Source: Coenobita brevimanus (Eukaryota > Arthropoda > Malacostraca > Decapoda > Coenobitidae). From it: a stretch of 64,000 bases of DNA. Positions 13,380 to 24,189 of the stretch are shown piece after piece. A program made the position numbers and the translations under genes. The notes beneath the pieces are model-generated. The model saw nothing but the letters and a program-made list of their open reading frames with translations. It was not told where the DNA came from and searched no databases. The stretch is taken from NCBI GenBank assembly GCA_032717465.1, contig CM064666.1, forward strand, positions 4,954,528 to 5,018,527. The letters run 5' to 3'. Numbering within the stretch: the stretch's first letter is position 1; each line of letters opens with the position of its first letter.

Positions 13380-13602
13380 AAACATACATATCGACACCAT
13401 GATCATTCAGATTGACCCACTACATCAATTTCTATCAGCAAAATCAACTTTTGAAGGTCAGTATGGTGGCCATCTTGAATAATAGCTGCCATTTTTCGAT
13501 TTTCAAATGGCCAATCAGGCAGACGTGACTAGTGACCATTAGAGAATTACTATGCCAAATTTGGTGCACCTATCATCATTAGCATGATTCTCTTGAAAAA
13601 TT
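13380..13602 (-). repeat. Right inverted arm of the PIN-like locus
   Basis: The complement shows, in order, GGCATAGTAATTCTCTAATGG, CTGATTGGCCATTTG, CAAGATGGCC, GACCTTC, GTCAATCTGAATGATC and CGATATGTATGTTTTCAAGC, the same series as at 6913-7095. The inner end is interrupted by LINE E1. Confidence 0.65.
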
Positions 13603-15029
13603 GCATTTAGCTGCTCCACTACATACACAACTCTCTAATCTATAATCCACATCCCGAATTTAGTTCAAAGTGCTAACAAGCTGGGGTAAAAGACCAATCC
13701 AAACTCTCCTGATCAGCTTTAGAGTTGAACCTGGGGTTTCTTGGTTGCAGACCCAATATACTTACCACGATGCTCCTACCACCACGCCAACCCTGGGCAG
13801 ATTCACAAACTTATGATTTCCTGCTTGTCGTAACTAAGATTTGTTTTTGCAGGGAGAGAAACAAGACACATGAAAAACTTCGGTACACTCCTTCCCTTGT
13901 AATTCCCACAGAACCTCTTCCCTGTCCAAACTAGGATTTCTATTTGCAGGAACAACAAGACACACGGTAAGATTCATACACACTCCCATCCCTGTCTGCC
14001 CTGAATAAATATATCTTGGTTGTGAGGGACCACTGATAACACGACTGTTTGTGAATCCCTGACCGGGATCCTAAAGGGGTTTCTCTGGACGCTGTCAACT
14101 GTCTATATGCCTATCTATCTGTCTATCTTTCTATCTGTCAGTATATCTGTTTGCCTGTCTATCTGTCTGGCTGTCCGACTGTAAGTATGTATGCATATCT
14201 TTTTACCGTCCACGTGACAAAGTCAGAGCAGGGAGTTGCTATCACTTGTATCAATAGGTGACCGTCCATAGAGTTGGGCAGCAGGGCAGCAGGGCGGCTG
14301 ACCAAGTGTAGAAATTTCGTTACCAGGTCAGAACTCAGAGAGTATTCACTATAGAGTCATGGAATTTCACATAGTTACGTGTCGTAGAGTGAACTGGTGC
14401 AATTTAATAGGTAGAATGTTGTGACTTGAGTAATTTTTTTAAAATAGTGAAAAAGTAAAAAAAAAAAAAAAAAACGTTTCCAGGTTAGGACTCAGAAATC
14501 AATACTGATACAGGCTTCACACCCTCCAGGAATATGTGTTAATGTGCCTTTCGGTGCCTTTGGTAGTTAGAATGCCTTGAGATTATAGTAATGTTATGAA
14601 ATTGCAAAAATCAATAAAACTGGTCATTTTAATGCATTGTTCTATTAAAACTTTGCAACGATTGCACCTAGGAGGCAGAAATTGTACATGACAAATGATT
14701 ATAGATATATTTGATTATGAATGAAGTTTCATGACTGTACCTATTATGTAATCATAAACAATAGCTGCCTGAATTTAAAAATGCACGTCATAATTTCATC
14801 AGATCTGCTCATAACTTCATTATTACCATGAATAAACTACTGAAATTTTTAAGTTTTAATGTCTCTGTGTTATACAGAAGGGGGGGGGGCCGTTATGTGC
14901 TTGGTTAGGTGTGCAGGGAGGTGGGGGGGTACGTGCTTGGTCAGGTAGAGGGTTGCAACAGGGTTGTGTTGCCAATGTTTTCTATTGATCTATCTATCTG
15001 TTTTTCTATCTTCCGTCTATCTGTCTATC
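13603..15029. other. No gene; small local duplication and simple repeats
   Basis: A diverged tandem duplication of about 100 bp occurs at 13828-13928 and 13929-14000: both halves have AACTA-GATTT, TTGCAGG, AACAAGACACA and a CCCTGT end. Other contents are (TATC/TGTC)n at 14101-14170, an A run at 14458-14474 and a G run at 14881-14889. The rest is AT-rich without recognisable features. Confidence 0.5.
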
Positions 15030-15200
15030 TATAGCCAGGCCCCTTTATCCTAGAAGAGTGACCACAAACAAATTTCCTCCATGTCATTCTGTCTTCCACC
15101 ATTAGGCTGCCCTGTTTCCAGGTAACCCTCTTCCCTAACTAATACGAGTATACATATCCAGCCCATCCCTCTATTTCATCAACAGTTTCCTTTTGCTCTT
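15030..15200 (-). repeat. Family A LINE 3' end, diverged copy A9
   Basis: Starts after a TCTATC run with ATAGCCAGGCCCCTTTATCC, the complement of the family A terminus, followed by a GTGACCACAAACAAAT-type block and the GTC-CCA-CATT segment. Similarity fades beyond about 15200. Only the non-coding tail and last codons are represented. Confidence 0.55.
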
Positions 15201-16234
15201 CCCTGTCCACTATGTATTGTGATATCTGGAGACTCACACAGTCTGGACCACTTCCTTACTCTTGCATTTTTTTTTTTTTTAGCACATCAACCCTCCCTTA
15301 AATCTGGTGACTCGCTTTTTTCATTTATTCCTCTCACCGCCAGTTGGTTTTATTCAGTCAAATACCTGTTGTATCGAAAGGCTAAATAAAGACTACCAAT
15401 CTCCAAAAATTCAGAAAACCTCTCTCAAAGTCAATATAATACTCTAAAGGTATCGATAGTAAACACAAACTACATCATGGGATGAAGAGTAAAGGCGGCG
15501 ATTTGTGCTGAGGTGAATGTATTCGCCCTAATTATAGGGAAACTGTACTATTTTTTTTTTTTTATATAATCAGAAGCCTTAATCTTGGATCGGTTGGCCA
15601 TTGTCTCTTACCTCATTCATGATGGCGTCTAGGGTAGATTTTTATTTGTAATAACACCAGATGATTTTATTCAGTATTGAGTGTGTCATAGATGTCCATG
15701 AGTGTTAAAAGAAATATAATGCGAAGTTCCATATTCGCGGCTGAAGCATGTTAATAATTAACATTTCTGGTTTCTTATGATATTCTTGAACATAGTAAAA
15801 TATTTTGTGTACAGCTAAAATGACCTTCAAAATGAACAACTGGCAGTCAAACAGCTTATACACTATTGTACGTTATGTATGCATTGTCGATGTATTAACT
15901 GCCTGAACAAAGCACATTACTAAATGCAGCTGTAGGCGTCCACACGTGAAAACGTGGAACGTATTCGAGCGTGCAGGCTTACAAAGGTTGTTGCTTTACC
16001 TTTCCATCGATCCACAGAGGTCCGCTGTAGCACCAAAAATTCCCGAGATAACTCAGTTTCGGTGCTCAGTTTGGCGCTTTTATTTATTTATTTTTTCATC
16101 AGTATGGTGAATGATAAGTGTACTGTACCTGCACAATAGTCCCAGGTAGATGCAAGCTTCTATGGGGCTTAACAAGAGTGAGTCACCTTCCATGTAAAAA
16201 CTCCTCGGGCATGTCTGCCTGACTGGATCTCTGT

Positions 16235-16237
<3 letters not shown>
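15201..16237. other. No gene; old repeat fragments and homopolymers
   Basis: T runs lie at 15269-15281 and 15551-15563. Copies of a GGTTTTATTCAG-type word lie at about 15345 and 15655, which belong to the decayed dispersed repeat also seen near 22860. No coding region. Confidence 0.45.
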
Positions 16238-16315
<78 letters not shown>

Positions 16316-16415
16316 AACCTCTATTTCTTTTCCAATAGACTTTTAGCGATGTATGTAGATCGGCTGTAGTAGTAAATAATTTCGGTGACGACTCAGCTTT
16401 GAGAATTTGTATGGA

Positions 16416-16454
<39 letters not shown>
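16238..16454. repeat. (TA)n microsatellite and T37 homopolymer
   Basis: TA repeats at 16238-16311 and a pure T run of about 37 at 16418-16454. The long T run could be the poly(A) of an unrecognised minus-strand retrosequence. Confidence 0.95.
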
Positions 16455-16455
<1 letters not shown>

Positions 16456-17568
16456 AGTATTATCACGCCCTCGCTTGGTTGTCCGCTTGAACAGTTAAAA
16501 GATTGTACATGAAAATTAAGTCGTGAAGGAACAGGTGCTCGATAGCCTCGAAAGGTGACAAGAATAGAACAGATAGCAGCGCATTCTTGTTGACCAAAGA
16601 GGTTTTCTAGCAGCTCTTCTTTGACGATGAATTTACCATTGACTCCTACTACAAGGGTGCTTTCCTGTGTCACATAATATTGTCATATGCAAGCAAGAAT
16701 AACACAGAAAAAATGTCCTCTGGGTTGTTGTTGTTGTGACCCCAAATTCATCTGAACTGTGAATCCTAAAGTCTTAAAGTTAAAGTTGCACTCTATTTTT
16801 GTAGTCGACCGTCCTCTCTTCTGGAGACAGGGAAGAAACGGAGGGACTTTCGTTTAACCAGGCAGCTTCGCAGTTCGACCAAATCGGTGCCAACTCGTCA
16901 ATGCATCTGTCTTCTGCCTCCGTCCTCTGGCTGAAGGGGTAGAGTAGTCAGTGGTGAGACTCAACTTCTGTATGATGTTAACTCCTTCAGTATATGACGT
17001 CATTAAAGTCTTCCTATAATCGGCCAAGTTTATTCAACATAAAAGATAATTTTTGTTTAATTTTAGGAGCTACTTTCGGTTTTCAGTACTTCCTTCAGAA
17101 TTAATGGTTTTATCTAAGCCCATCAGAATAATTTTGTATTAAAAAAATAATAATAGTAAAATAACATAAATCATGAACCATAAGGTCATTCATCATGCAT
17201 TGTTTGCCTGTAAGCTAGGAGCACACACGAAAAATGCAAAAATACATGTAAAATATCAAATTGACAACACACACACACACACACACACACTACTAAGGAG
17301 GGCAGACGTGCGCCGACAGTGCTCCATACCGAGCCAGCACTGCCAGTGGCATTACCTAAATTAGTATCTTTATATGAGTCAAGCTCTGTACCAGGTTAGA
17401 CTAAATGGGTTTTTATTATTAAAAAAAAAAAAAAAGAAGTTTAAACAAGACTTGTTCAAACAGAAAAGAGAACCGAGTAGCGAAAGAATGCGCTCAATCA
17501 GCTGATTGTTTGTTTAGACTACAACTGCCCCAGGGAATGTAAGTACTCTGTCCTTTTAGTATTGCAAA
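16455..17568. other. No host gene; 5' region of the CR1-like LINE at its end
   Basis: An old-repeat fragment is seen at about 16978-17110 (TTAACTCCTTCAG with GACGTCATT), with (CA)n at 17268-17290 and an A run at 17421-17435. The last 100-150 bp probably belong to the 5' untranslated region of the LINE that follows, but its exact start is not visible. Confidence 0.45.
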
Positions 17569-18472
17569 ATGGCCACATACTTTAGTAAAGCAAATTTGGA
17601 AAAGAAAAGGGATAAAGGTAGAAACCAGGATGATGATTTCTACCAAGAACTGGTTGAAATGGAGACTCACAATAAACTGGTATAGTGTGTACACAGACTG
17701 GGGATGGCTTTCGAGAATGAAATTAAAGAAATAAAGAAGCAGATGCACTTGCAAAAGGAAGAAATAGAAAAACTAGGAAGGGAGGTCAACAAGAAAGACA
17801 CATCCATATGTGAACTAACAGTGGAATTGAGTACACTTAGGAGGAAAATGAGTGAAATGGCAAGTACAGTAGTCAACCACGGGAGTATTATGGAAGAGTT
17901 CAAAAATGATACAGAGACAATTAGGCAAGTAAGCAGCCTGATAGACCAGAACAGTGATATTGAGGAGAAGATAACACAGGTGAATGAAGCTGTGTAAAGC
18001 AACAAAAATGATGTGGAAACCACGTATGCTGAAATGGTGAAAGTAAAGAAAGACTTAGAAACAAGAGTGGAAGAAAAAAGCATTAAAAAGGAAGTGAAAA
18101 GAATAATCCAAAGTTAGTCAGAGATTCAGTAGATATCAAGAAATCTATAGTAATCACTGGTATAGAAGAGGAAGAAGTAAAAAACAAGATCTCAAGAGAC
18201 AAAAAGGAGATGGCAAATGTAATGAGCTTATTGAAAGAAGTATCAGAAGAAATCTGTAGTAAAGACATACAGGAACACAAAAGGTTAGGGAAATACGAGA
18301 AAAGCAAGTCAAGACCACTAAAGGTAACTTTCCAGAGTGTAAACACAGTGGAGGAGATACTAAAAAATGCAAAGAATCTTATGGAAAAAGAGGAGTTCAA
18401 AAAGTATGGATAAAAAGATGTCTAACACAAGAGGAACTGGAATTACTGAAAGAGAAGAGGGAGGAAGCAAAA
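17569..18472 (+). pseudogene. CR1/L2-like LINE F, ORF1 (coiled-coil RNA-binding type protein)
   Basis: The ATG at 17569 opens MATYFSKANL and a charged region, broken by TAG at 17683-17685, then continues in frame as a Lys/Glu-rich heptad-type coiled coil (about 17704-17997). After a stop at 17995-17997 and a frameshift near 18110, a C-terminal part follows with KKSIVITGIEEEE near 18140, KRLGKYEKSKSRPLKVTF near 18280, a block EEILKNAKNLMEKEEFKKYG near 18352 and a basic EELELLKEKREEAKKK-like end interrupted by one frameshift. The layout (coiled coil, then a small nucleic-acid-binding fold with RPLKVTF) is typical of LINE ORF1 proteins. At least two stops and two frameshifts make it inactive. 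A long A run (18473-18495) lies in its last codons. Confidence 0.7.
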
Positions 18473-18564
18473 AAAAAAAAAAAAAAAAAAAAAAATGAGG
18501 GAAGATCAGAGGAGGAGAAGAACACATTTTTTTTTTACAAAGTAATAGGATTGCAGGTACGAAA

Positions 18565-21345
18565 GTGGTACATAACCAGGAGGGAATAAAAAGGAGGAAG
18601 GTAGTAGAACCAAGTCATGACAAGTATATAAACAAGATGATAAAGTTGATGTACTCAAATGTGGATGGAATGGTATCTAAATTATTAGAGATGAATGATT
18701 ATGTCAGAGAAAATGAACCACATATAATATGCCTAACTGAAACAAAATTAACACCAAGGATATCAAATGACATACTAAACTTAGAGGAATATAATATATG
18801 GAGAAGAAATAGAAACTTAAAAAATGGAGGAGGAATTATAATATTAACTAAGAAAAATCTAAAAGTCAATGAAATAAAACTAGATATACCCTCACAAGTA
18901 GAACTGATTGCAGTAGAGATCAACACATCTGAAGGGAAAGTAATTGTAGCCAATTTGTACATGCCACCCAGATCAAACACATGGGAAAGAGACGAATATG
19001 AGGACCTGGCACAGAGTACAATTCAGAGTTTAAGAGCATTATTACATAAAATGGAAGAGCAAACGGAAAGAATTATACTAACTGGAGATTTTAATACAAA
19101 TATAAATTGGAATACTCTAGATATAATAAGCCAAGAAAGCTGTTGGGACCAAAAGCTCCTGAATCTCGTGCAAGAGTTTTTCCTAACGCAACATGTGAGG
19201 GAAACCACCAGAAAAAGAGGACTCGATGTACCTTCAATGCTAGATCTCATATTTACTAGGCAAGAAAATTATATTGACAGTTTAATATATCACCCTCCAC
19301 TCGGCAAAAGCGATCATGCAGTACTAAATTGCAACTTCAGGATAGCATATGACATAGTTAACAGCAATGAAAGTTACAAAAAAAGCCTAAACTATAAAAA
19401 GGGAAATTATCATGACCTAAAGAAGTATTTCTTAGAAGCTGATTGGGAAAATGAGCGTAGAGGACAAAATTTAAATGCTGTATATAAAAATTTTTGTGAA
19501 TTTTATGAAATAGGAGTCCAGAAGTACATCCCACAGCACAAAGAAGCAGATAAGAAAATACAGAAATGGTTCAATACAGAATGTAAAAAATCAAAAGAAA
19601 GAAGAGATTTGTTGTGGAATAGATACAGAAGACACAATAGTGAAAGGGCATATAATAATTACAAACAGGCAAGGAAAGATTATACAAGAATAAGGAGGGA
19701 AGCCCAAAAACAGTTTGAGGAGGATATCATAAATAAAAGTAGTGATCAACCGAAGCTATTTTACAGCTACATCAGGAGCAAAACCAAAGTAGCAGACATA
19801 ATACAATCCATTACTTACGAGGGAATCACCTATACACAAGAGAAAGATATTTGTGAAGCTATAAATTAGAATTTCCAATCAGTTTTTACAGAAGAAAAAA
19901 AATTGAGAGGGACTATGTGGAACATGCATGTCCACGCATAATACCAGATATACAAATATCAGAAAAAGTAATACAGAAGGAGTTAAGTAAATTAGACAGA
20001 GGAAAAGCAAATGGTCCTGATGAAATTTCATGTTGGGTGCTACGAGAATGTGGAAAGGAGTTAAGTAAACCATTATTTTTAATTTTCAAGAAATCCTTGA
20101 GTCAAGGTAAACTACCTGATATTTGGAAGAAAGCAAATTTTGTCCCCTTATTCAAGAAAGGGAATAGACAAAATCCACTCAACTACCGACCAGTATCACT
20201 GACCAGTGTTGTAAGCAAGGTATTAGAAAAGTTTATAAGAAAAGCTTGGGTAATACATCTAGAAAAACACAATATGATAACAGAAAGACAGTTTGGTTTC
20301 AGAAAAGGAAAATCATGTGTTACTAATCTGTTGAGCTACTATGACAGAGTAACAGACACAATACAGGAAAGAGAAGGATGGGTGGACAGTATCTATTTGG
20401 ATTTCAAGAAAGCATTTGACACAGTACCACACCAAAGACTTTTATGGAAACTGTACCATCAAGGAGGAATTCGAGGCAAAACTGTTTTGTTGGATGTAAG
20501 ATTTTCTCAAAAAAAGAGAAATGAGAACAGTACTAAGGGGAAATTACTCATCATGGAAAGAAGTGACTAGTGGAGTACCACAGGGCTCAGTGCTGGCACC
20601 AATCATGGTTTTAGTGTATATAAATGATACAGACAGTAACACTGGAAATGAGAGCTATCTAAATATGTTTGCAGATGATGCAAAAATACAAAGGAGAATT
20701 ACTAACACAGACTCTTGTAAAGAGCTACAAGAAGAATTAAATAAACTTCATGAATGGAGTAATACATGGCAAATGGAATTCAATGTGGACAAGTGTCATG
20801 TAATCAAGTTTGGTAAAAGTAGAAATAGACCTGATTGGGATTATACGTTAGGAAATAAAACCTTACACACATCAGAAAGAGAGAAGGACCTAGGTGTGAT
20901 TATCAATAACAGACTATCTCCGGCTGACCACATCAGTGAGAAGGTACGGAACATGTATACACTGCTTGCAAATATGAGAATAGCATTCACATACGTAAAT
21001 GAAGACATGCTAAGAAGGATAATAACATCATTCATCAGACCAACCCTGGAGTATGCATCAGTAGTCTGGAGTCCTCATCTCAAAAAACACATAGACAAGA
21101 TTGAAAAAGTTCAAAGGGCCACTACAAGATGGATACCAAGCTTAAGGGATCTAAGCTAGGAAGAAAGACTAAATAAACTGAATCTACCAACACTACAGGA
21201 GAGAAGGAAAAGAGGTGACATGATAATGCTATATAAATGCATATCAGGGAAGGAGAAAATAGACATAAATGATTACTTAACATATGTGGAACATCAGCAA
21301 GAGGAGTCTGCAAAAAATTGCATAAGAAGAGAGGTGATAAAGACG
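18565..21345 (+). pseudogene. CR1/L2-like LINE F, ORF2 (APE endonuclease + reverse transcriptase)
   Basis: The endonuclease domain is intact in one open frame to 19869: YSNVDGMVSK near 18652, ICLTETKL near 18727, VANLYMPPRS near 18948, LTGDFNTNINW near 19079 and GKSDHAVL near 19303, giving the expected N, E, D, N and D-H catalytic positions. A TAG at 19867-19869 and a frameshift near 19905 precede the RT: GKANGPDEISCW near 20000, NYRPVSLTSV near 20181, FGFRKGKSC near 20292, YLDFKKAFDTVPH near 20394, a frameshift near 20500, SGVPQGSVLAP near 20569, FADDAKI near 20668, the post-RT EKDLGVIINNRLS near 20883 and VWSPHLKKHIDKIEKVQRA near 21065. A TAG at 21157-21159 replaces the expected Tyr before EERLNKLNLPTLQERRKRG. 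About 2.8 kb, near full length for this class. The CR1/L2 assignment is by motif pattern. Confidence 0.8.
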
Positions 21346-21536
21346 TGAGGAAATTCAGTTTCCCAAACAGAGCAATTGATCAGTGGAATGCACTACCGAA
21401 TGAAATAGTGTGTGCCAAAACAATTCACAAATTTAAGGATATGTACGATAAATATGGTTTAAGACACGGGACAGTACGAGCTTGACTCATTCCTGTAAAG
21501 ATACAATTCGGTAAGAACAATTAGGTAAGAACACAC
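21346..21536 (+). repeat. 3' end of LINE F with a short tandem tail
   Basis: Decayed last codons and untranslated region, ending in two copies of a 14-bp unit of the form CAATT-GGTAAGAA (about 21507-21535). Short tandem tails instead of poly(A) are characteristic of CR1/L2-type LINEs. Confidence 0.6.
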
Positions 21537-21634
21537 GTAACAGGTAGTCAGGAAAGGGACTGGCGTGTGGTGAAGTTGTCATGGTAACCGAATGGAGAGA
21601 GCCAAAGCCTTACCTCAGATTCTGAATTCGTTAT

Positions 21635-21636
<2 letters not shown>

Positions 21637-21692
<56 letters not shown>

Positions 21693-21723
21693 AAGAAAGA
21701 AAGAGAGAGAGAGAGGGAGAGAG
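21637..21723. repeat. (GA)n microsatellite
   Basis: Interrupted GA/GAAA repeats of about 87 bp. Confidence 0.97.
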
Positions 21724-21849
21724 TATCTTTTTTTTCGTGGGGGGGGGGTAAACTCTGGTAGCGTATTAATTCTGAAAACTCTGGTGATGCAAAACCCGGG
21801 TCATTGCCACCTATTTTCTCTACAATTTTCACCATTTTCTACAATACCT

Positions 21850-21939
21850 GAAATGGCGGGGGACAGGACGACATGGAGGCGATTTGTTTGTGGCCACCCC
21901 TTACGGGATTAAGGCTTCTGGCAATAGATAGATAGATGG
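21850..21939 (+). repeat. Family A LINE 3' terminal fragment, copy A2
   Basis: Only about 90 bp: the GAAATGGCGGGGGACAGG segment, the GGCGATTTGTTTGTGGCCAC segment (last codons), GGGATTAAGGC and the GCAATAGATAGATAG tail. Extreme 5' truncation, or a SINE that borrows this tail. Confidence 0.75.
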
Positions 21940-22372
21940 ATCCACTCAGTGCTAAAATAAACCCTCTGGTGGTGTCAGTCAAGAAAAAAGGGCAATTTCT
22001 TCGATTCAGAGGAAGCATGAAAACTGTATACCCAGTCCTGCGACAAGCATGCTGAATAAAAAAAGATACAAAGTAGTAGTTGTAATTGTAATAGCGTAAT
22101 AATAGCAGTAGCAGTAGTAGTAGTAGTAGTAGAACATTGTGCAACATGGACTAAGATGTCAAAGTCATTACTGCCATGATTCCCCTATCTTGTGTTCTTT
22201 ATAAGTTTTGAAAGGGGGAGGGGAGACTAAGAATTTATAATTTGTGAGCGGGGCTGACTCCCCTAGAATCATGGTTGGAAAACTGTATACTTAATGGAAA
22301 ACCTTCCGAATAACCAGAAGAATTCATTTGGAAAGTTTCAATGAGACACATCAATTAGCCTGGGAAGAGTTA

Positions 22373-22433
<61 letters not shown>

Positions 22434-23016
22434 TAGCCTGGCGCAACGGTATAGGGCGAGTTGCCAAAAAGTTATCATCGTGTTTCACAGGACTGATAAT
22501 AATCTGTTAATAAAAGAGAAAAAGAAAGTCCTCGTCGGGAACTTGTTAATCCTGTGAATCCGGTGACGCATTTTACTGGTGTATTCTTGAAACCCCAAAG
22601 GATTTGATCTTGACAAGGATTGAACTCCTGTAGTGAGGGGGTAAATGAAGGCTGTATCTAACCCCTCCTGTGGTACTGCAGTGACCAATACAGTCAACCT
22701 TTTGAGGCCGAGCACTTTGTTGATTCAAACTTTCTATGTTCAAATATTTTTATTTAGCCTAGGAAGGCCGTCATATACAGTAGTGAGGGGATTTACCACC
22801 TCACTCTGACAACGCATTTTCTAGTCTACTAATTTTAATACCAGACGGTTTTATTCAGCTTTGGAAAAGTTCCATCAAACCCTTCAGACCGTAAAGTCCC
22901 CAATGAAAGGAATACAATTATTTGGATCAAGAAGAAAAACTACAATGAATAAAATTAAATGTCCTCGTACTGAATGGATTACTTTTGTCGGTATAATTTT
23001 TCTAAAGTATTACTGG
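21940..23016. repeat. Simple repeats and old repeat fragments; no gene
   Basis: Contains (AGT)n-type repeats at 22098-22132, (CA)n at 22377-22429, a segment at about 22590-22700 sharing a GAAGGCTGTATCTAA block with 52180-52210, and an ACCAGACGGTTTTATTCAG word near 22853 that belongs to the dispersed old repeat. No coding capacity. Confidence 0.55.
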
Positions 23017-23028
23017 TAGGTGTTAACA

Positions 23029-23866
23029 CCTACTCCCTGTACTGTTGTTTGCAGATGATACTGTGTTGTTGAATGAAGACGAAGGGGAGCTGCAAGGCTT
23101 GGTGGATGAGTTTGGGAGAGTGTGTAAGAAACGGAATCTAAAAGTGAATGTAAGGAAGAGTAAAGTGATGGTCTTTGAGAGAGGTGAAGTCAGTGAATAT
23201 ACAGCGAGGTTGGTTGGTGAGGAATTGGAAAATGTGAGTACGTTTAAGTACTTGGGTAGTGTGATGAGTAAGGATGGAGGTTTGGAGGGTGAAGTGCTTG
23301 AAAGGGTACAGCAGGGAAGAAAGGTTGCTGGTTCTTTGAAAGCAGTGATAAGAAACAGGGAAGTGAGCATGGACGTGAAAAAGTTACTACATGACAGTAT
23401 TGTGATACCAACTCTAACGTATGGAAGTGAAGCTTGGACGTTGTTGGAAGGACACAAGTCAAGAGTGAGAGCAGTGGAAATGAGTTATTTAAGAGGAGCC
23501 TGTGGAGTCACATGGAGAGACAGGCTGTCGAATGAGGATATAAAGGAGCCTTGTGGTGTGGATGTGGATGTGATAGGAAGCGTTATGAGGAACACACTAA
23601 GGTGGTTTGGCCATGTGGAGAGGATGGAGGGTAAGAGACTGACGAAGAGAGTGTATGTGAGTGAGGTGGAGGGGGGAAGAGGGAGGGGGAGGCCGAGGAT
23701 GAGATGGAGGGATGGGGTGGAGAGGTATATGAGAGAGGGGTGTGTGAGTTAAGAGCAGGGCAGTGAAATGGCGGGGGACAGGGCGACGTGGAGGCGATTT
23801 GTTTGTGACCACCCCAAACGGGATTGAGGCGTCTGGCAATAGATAGATTGATAGATAGTGTTAACA
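23029..23866 (+). pseudogene. Family A RTE-like LINE, 5'-truncated copy A3
   Basis: Begins inside the RT catalytic region (CCTGTACTGTTGTTTGCAGATG, reading P-V-L-L-F-A-D-D) and stays open as FADDTVLLNEDEGELQG, then TYGSEAWTLLEGHKSRV near 23420, [13 protein letters not shown] near 23598 and [17 protein letters not shown] near 23680. The frame is open from 23045 to 23752, so this copy is young or only mildly decayed apart from the truncation. The 3' end has the GGATTGAGGCGTCTGGCAA terminus and GATAGATT repeats. A 12-bp word TAGGTGTTAACA at 23017-23028 recurs at 23873-23884, a likely target duplication. Confidence 0.88.
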
Positions 23867-24189
23867 AATTGCTAGGTGTTAACAAATTGCCAATGATTTA
23901 ACAAGACCATTATTGCCAACACTTGACTAATGACCTCCGGAGTGTTATGTGATTAAATACCCTACTTTCTCAAAATCAATCGTCGTTTGTGTGGCTACAC
24001 GGGAAAATTAATTGAAGAGCATGTAGAGAGATTTATTCAGGGTGTTTAATTTATATGTGAAACATTTGTGCTGAATAAATATGACTCCTTTTGTAATGGT
24101 GAATTAGTTTTTTTTCCTTTACTCTGTAAGAAAGGTAGTACATCAATACCATAAATGATAGATCATTATAATTTCTTTCTGTCTGTATC
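23867..24189. other. Flank of LINE A3; no gene
   Basis: The 14-bp word TGTTAACAAATTGC is repeated at 23859-23872 and 23877-23890, at the insertion boundary. The rest is AT-rich without features. Confidence 0.6.

Larger units (their letters stand above)
6913..13602 (+). mobile_element. Candidate mobile element carrying a PIN/FEN-like gene between inverted arms
   Basis: The left arm (about 6913-7125, plus) and right arm (13380-13602, complement, continuing at about 11800-11824 on the far side of a LINE) are inverted homologues. Both hold a block with CTGATTGGCCATTTG, an AAGATGGC word, a TCAATCT-AATGAT block and a CGATATGTATGTTT block in the same order. Identity is only about 65-70 percent by eye. 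Between the arms lies a broken gene at 7535-11658 for a PIN/FEN-like protein, split by a palindromic element, then a minus-strand LINE (11824-13379) that falls inside the right arm. Without the two insertions the unit would be about 3.3 kb. I cannot define exact termini or a target duplication, so mobility is inference. The alternative is a host gene family with internal inverted repeats. Confidence 0.5.
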
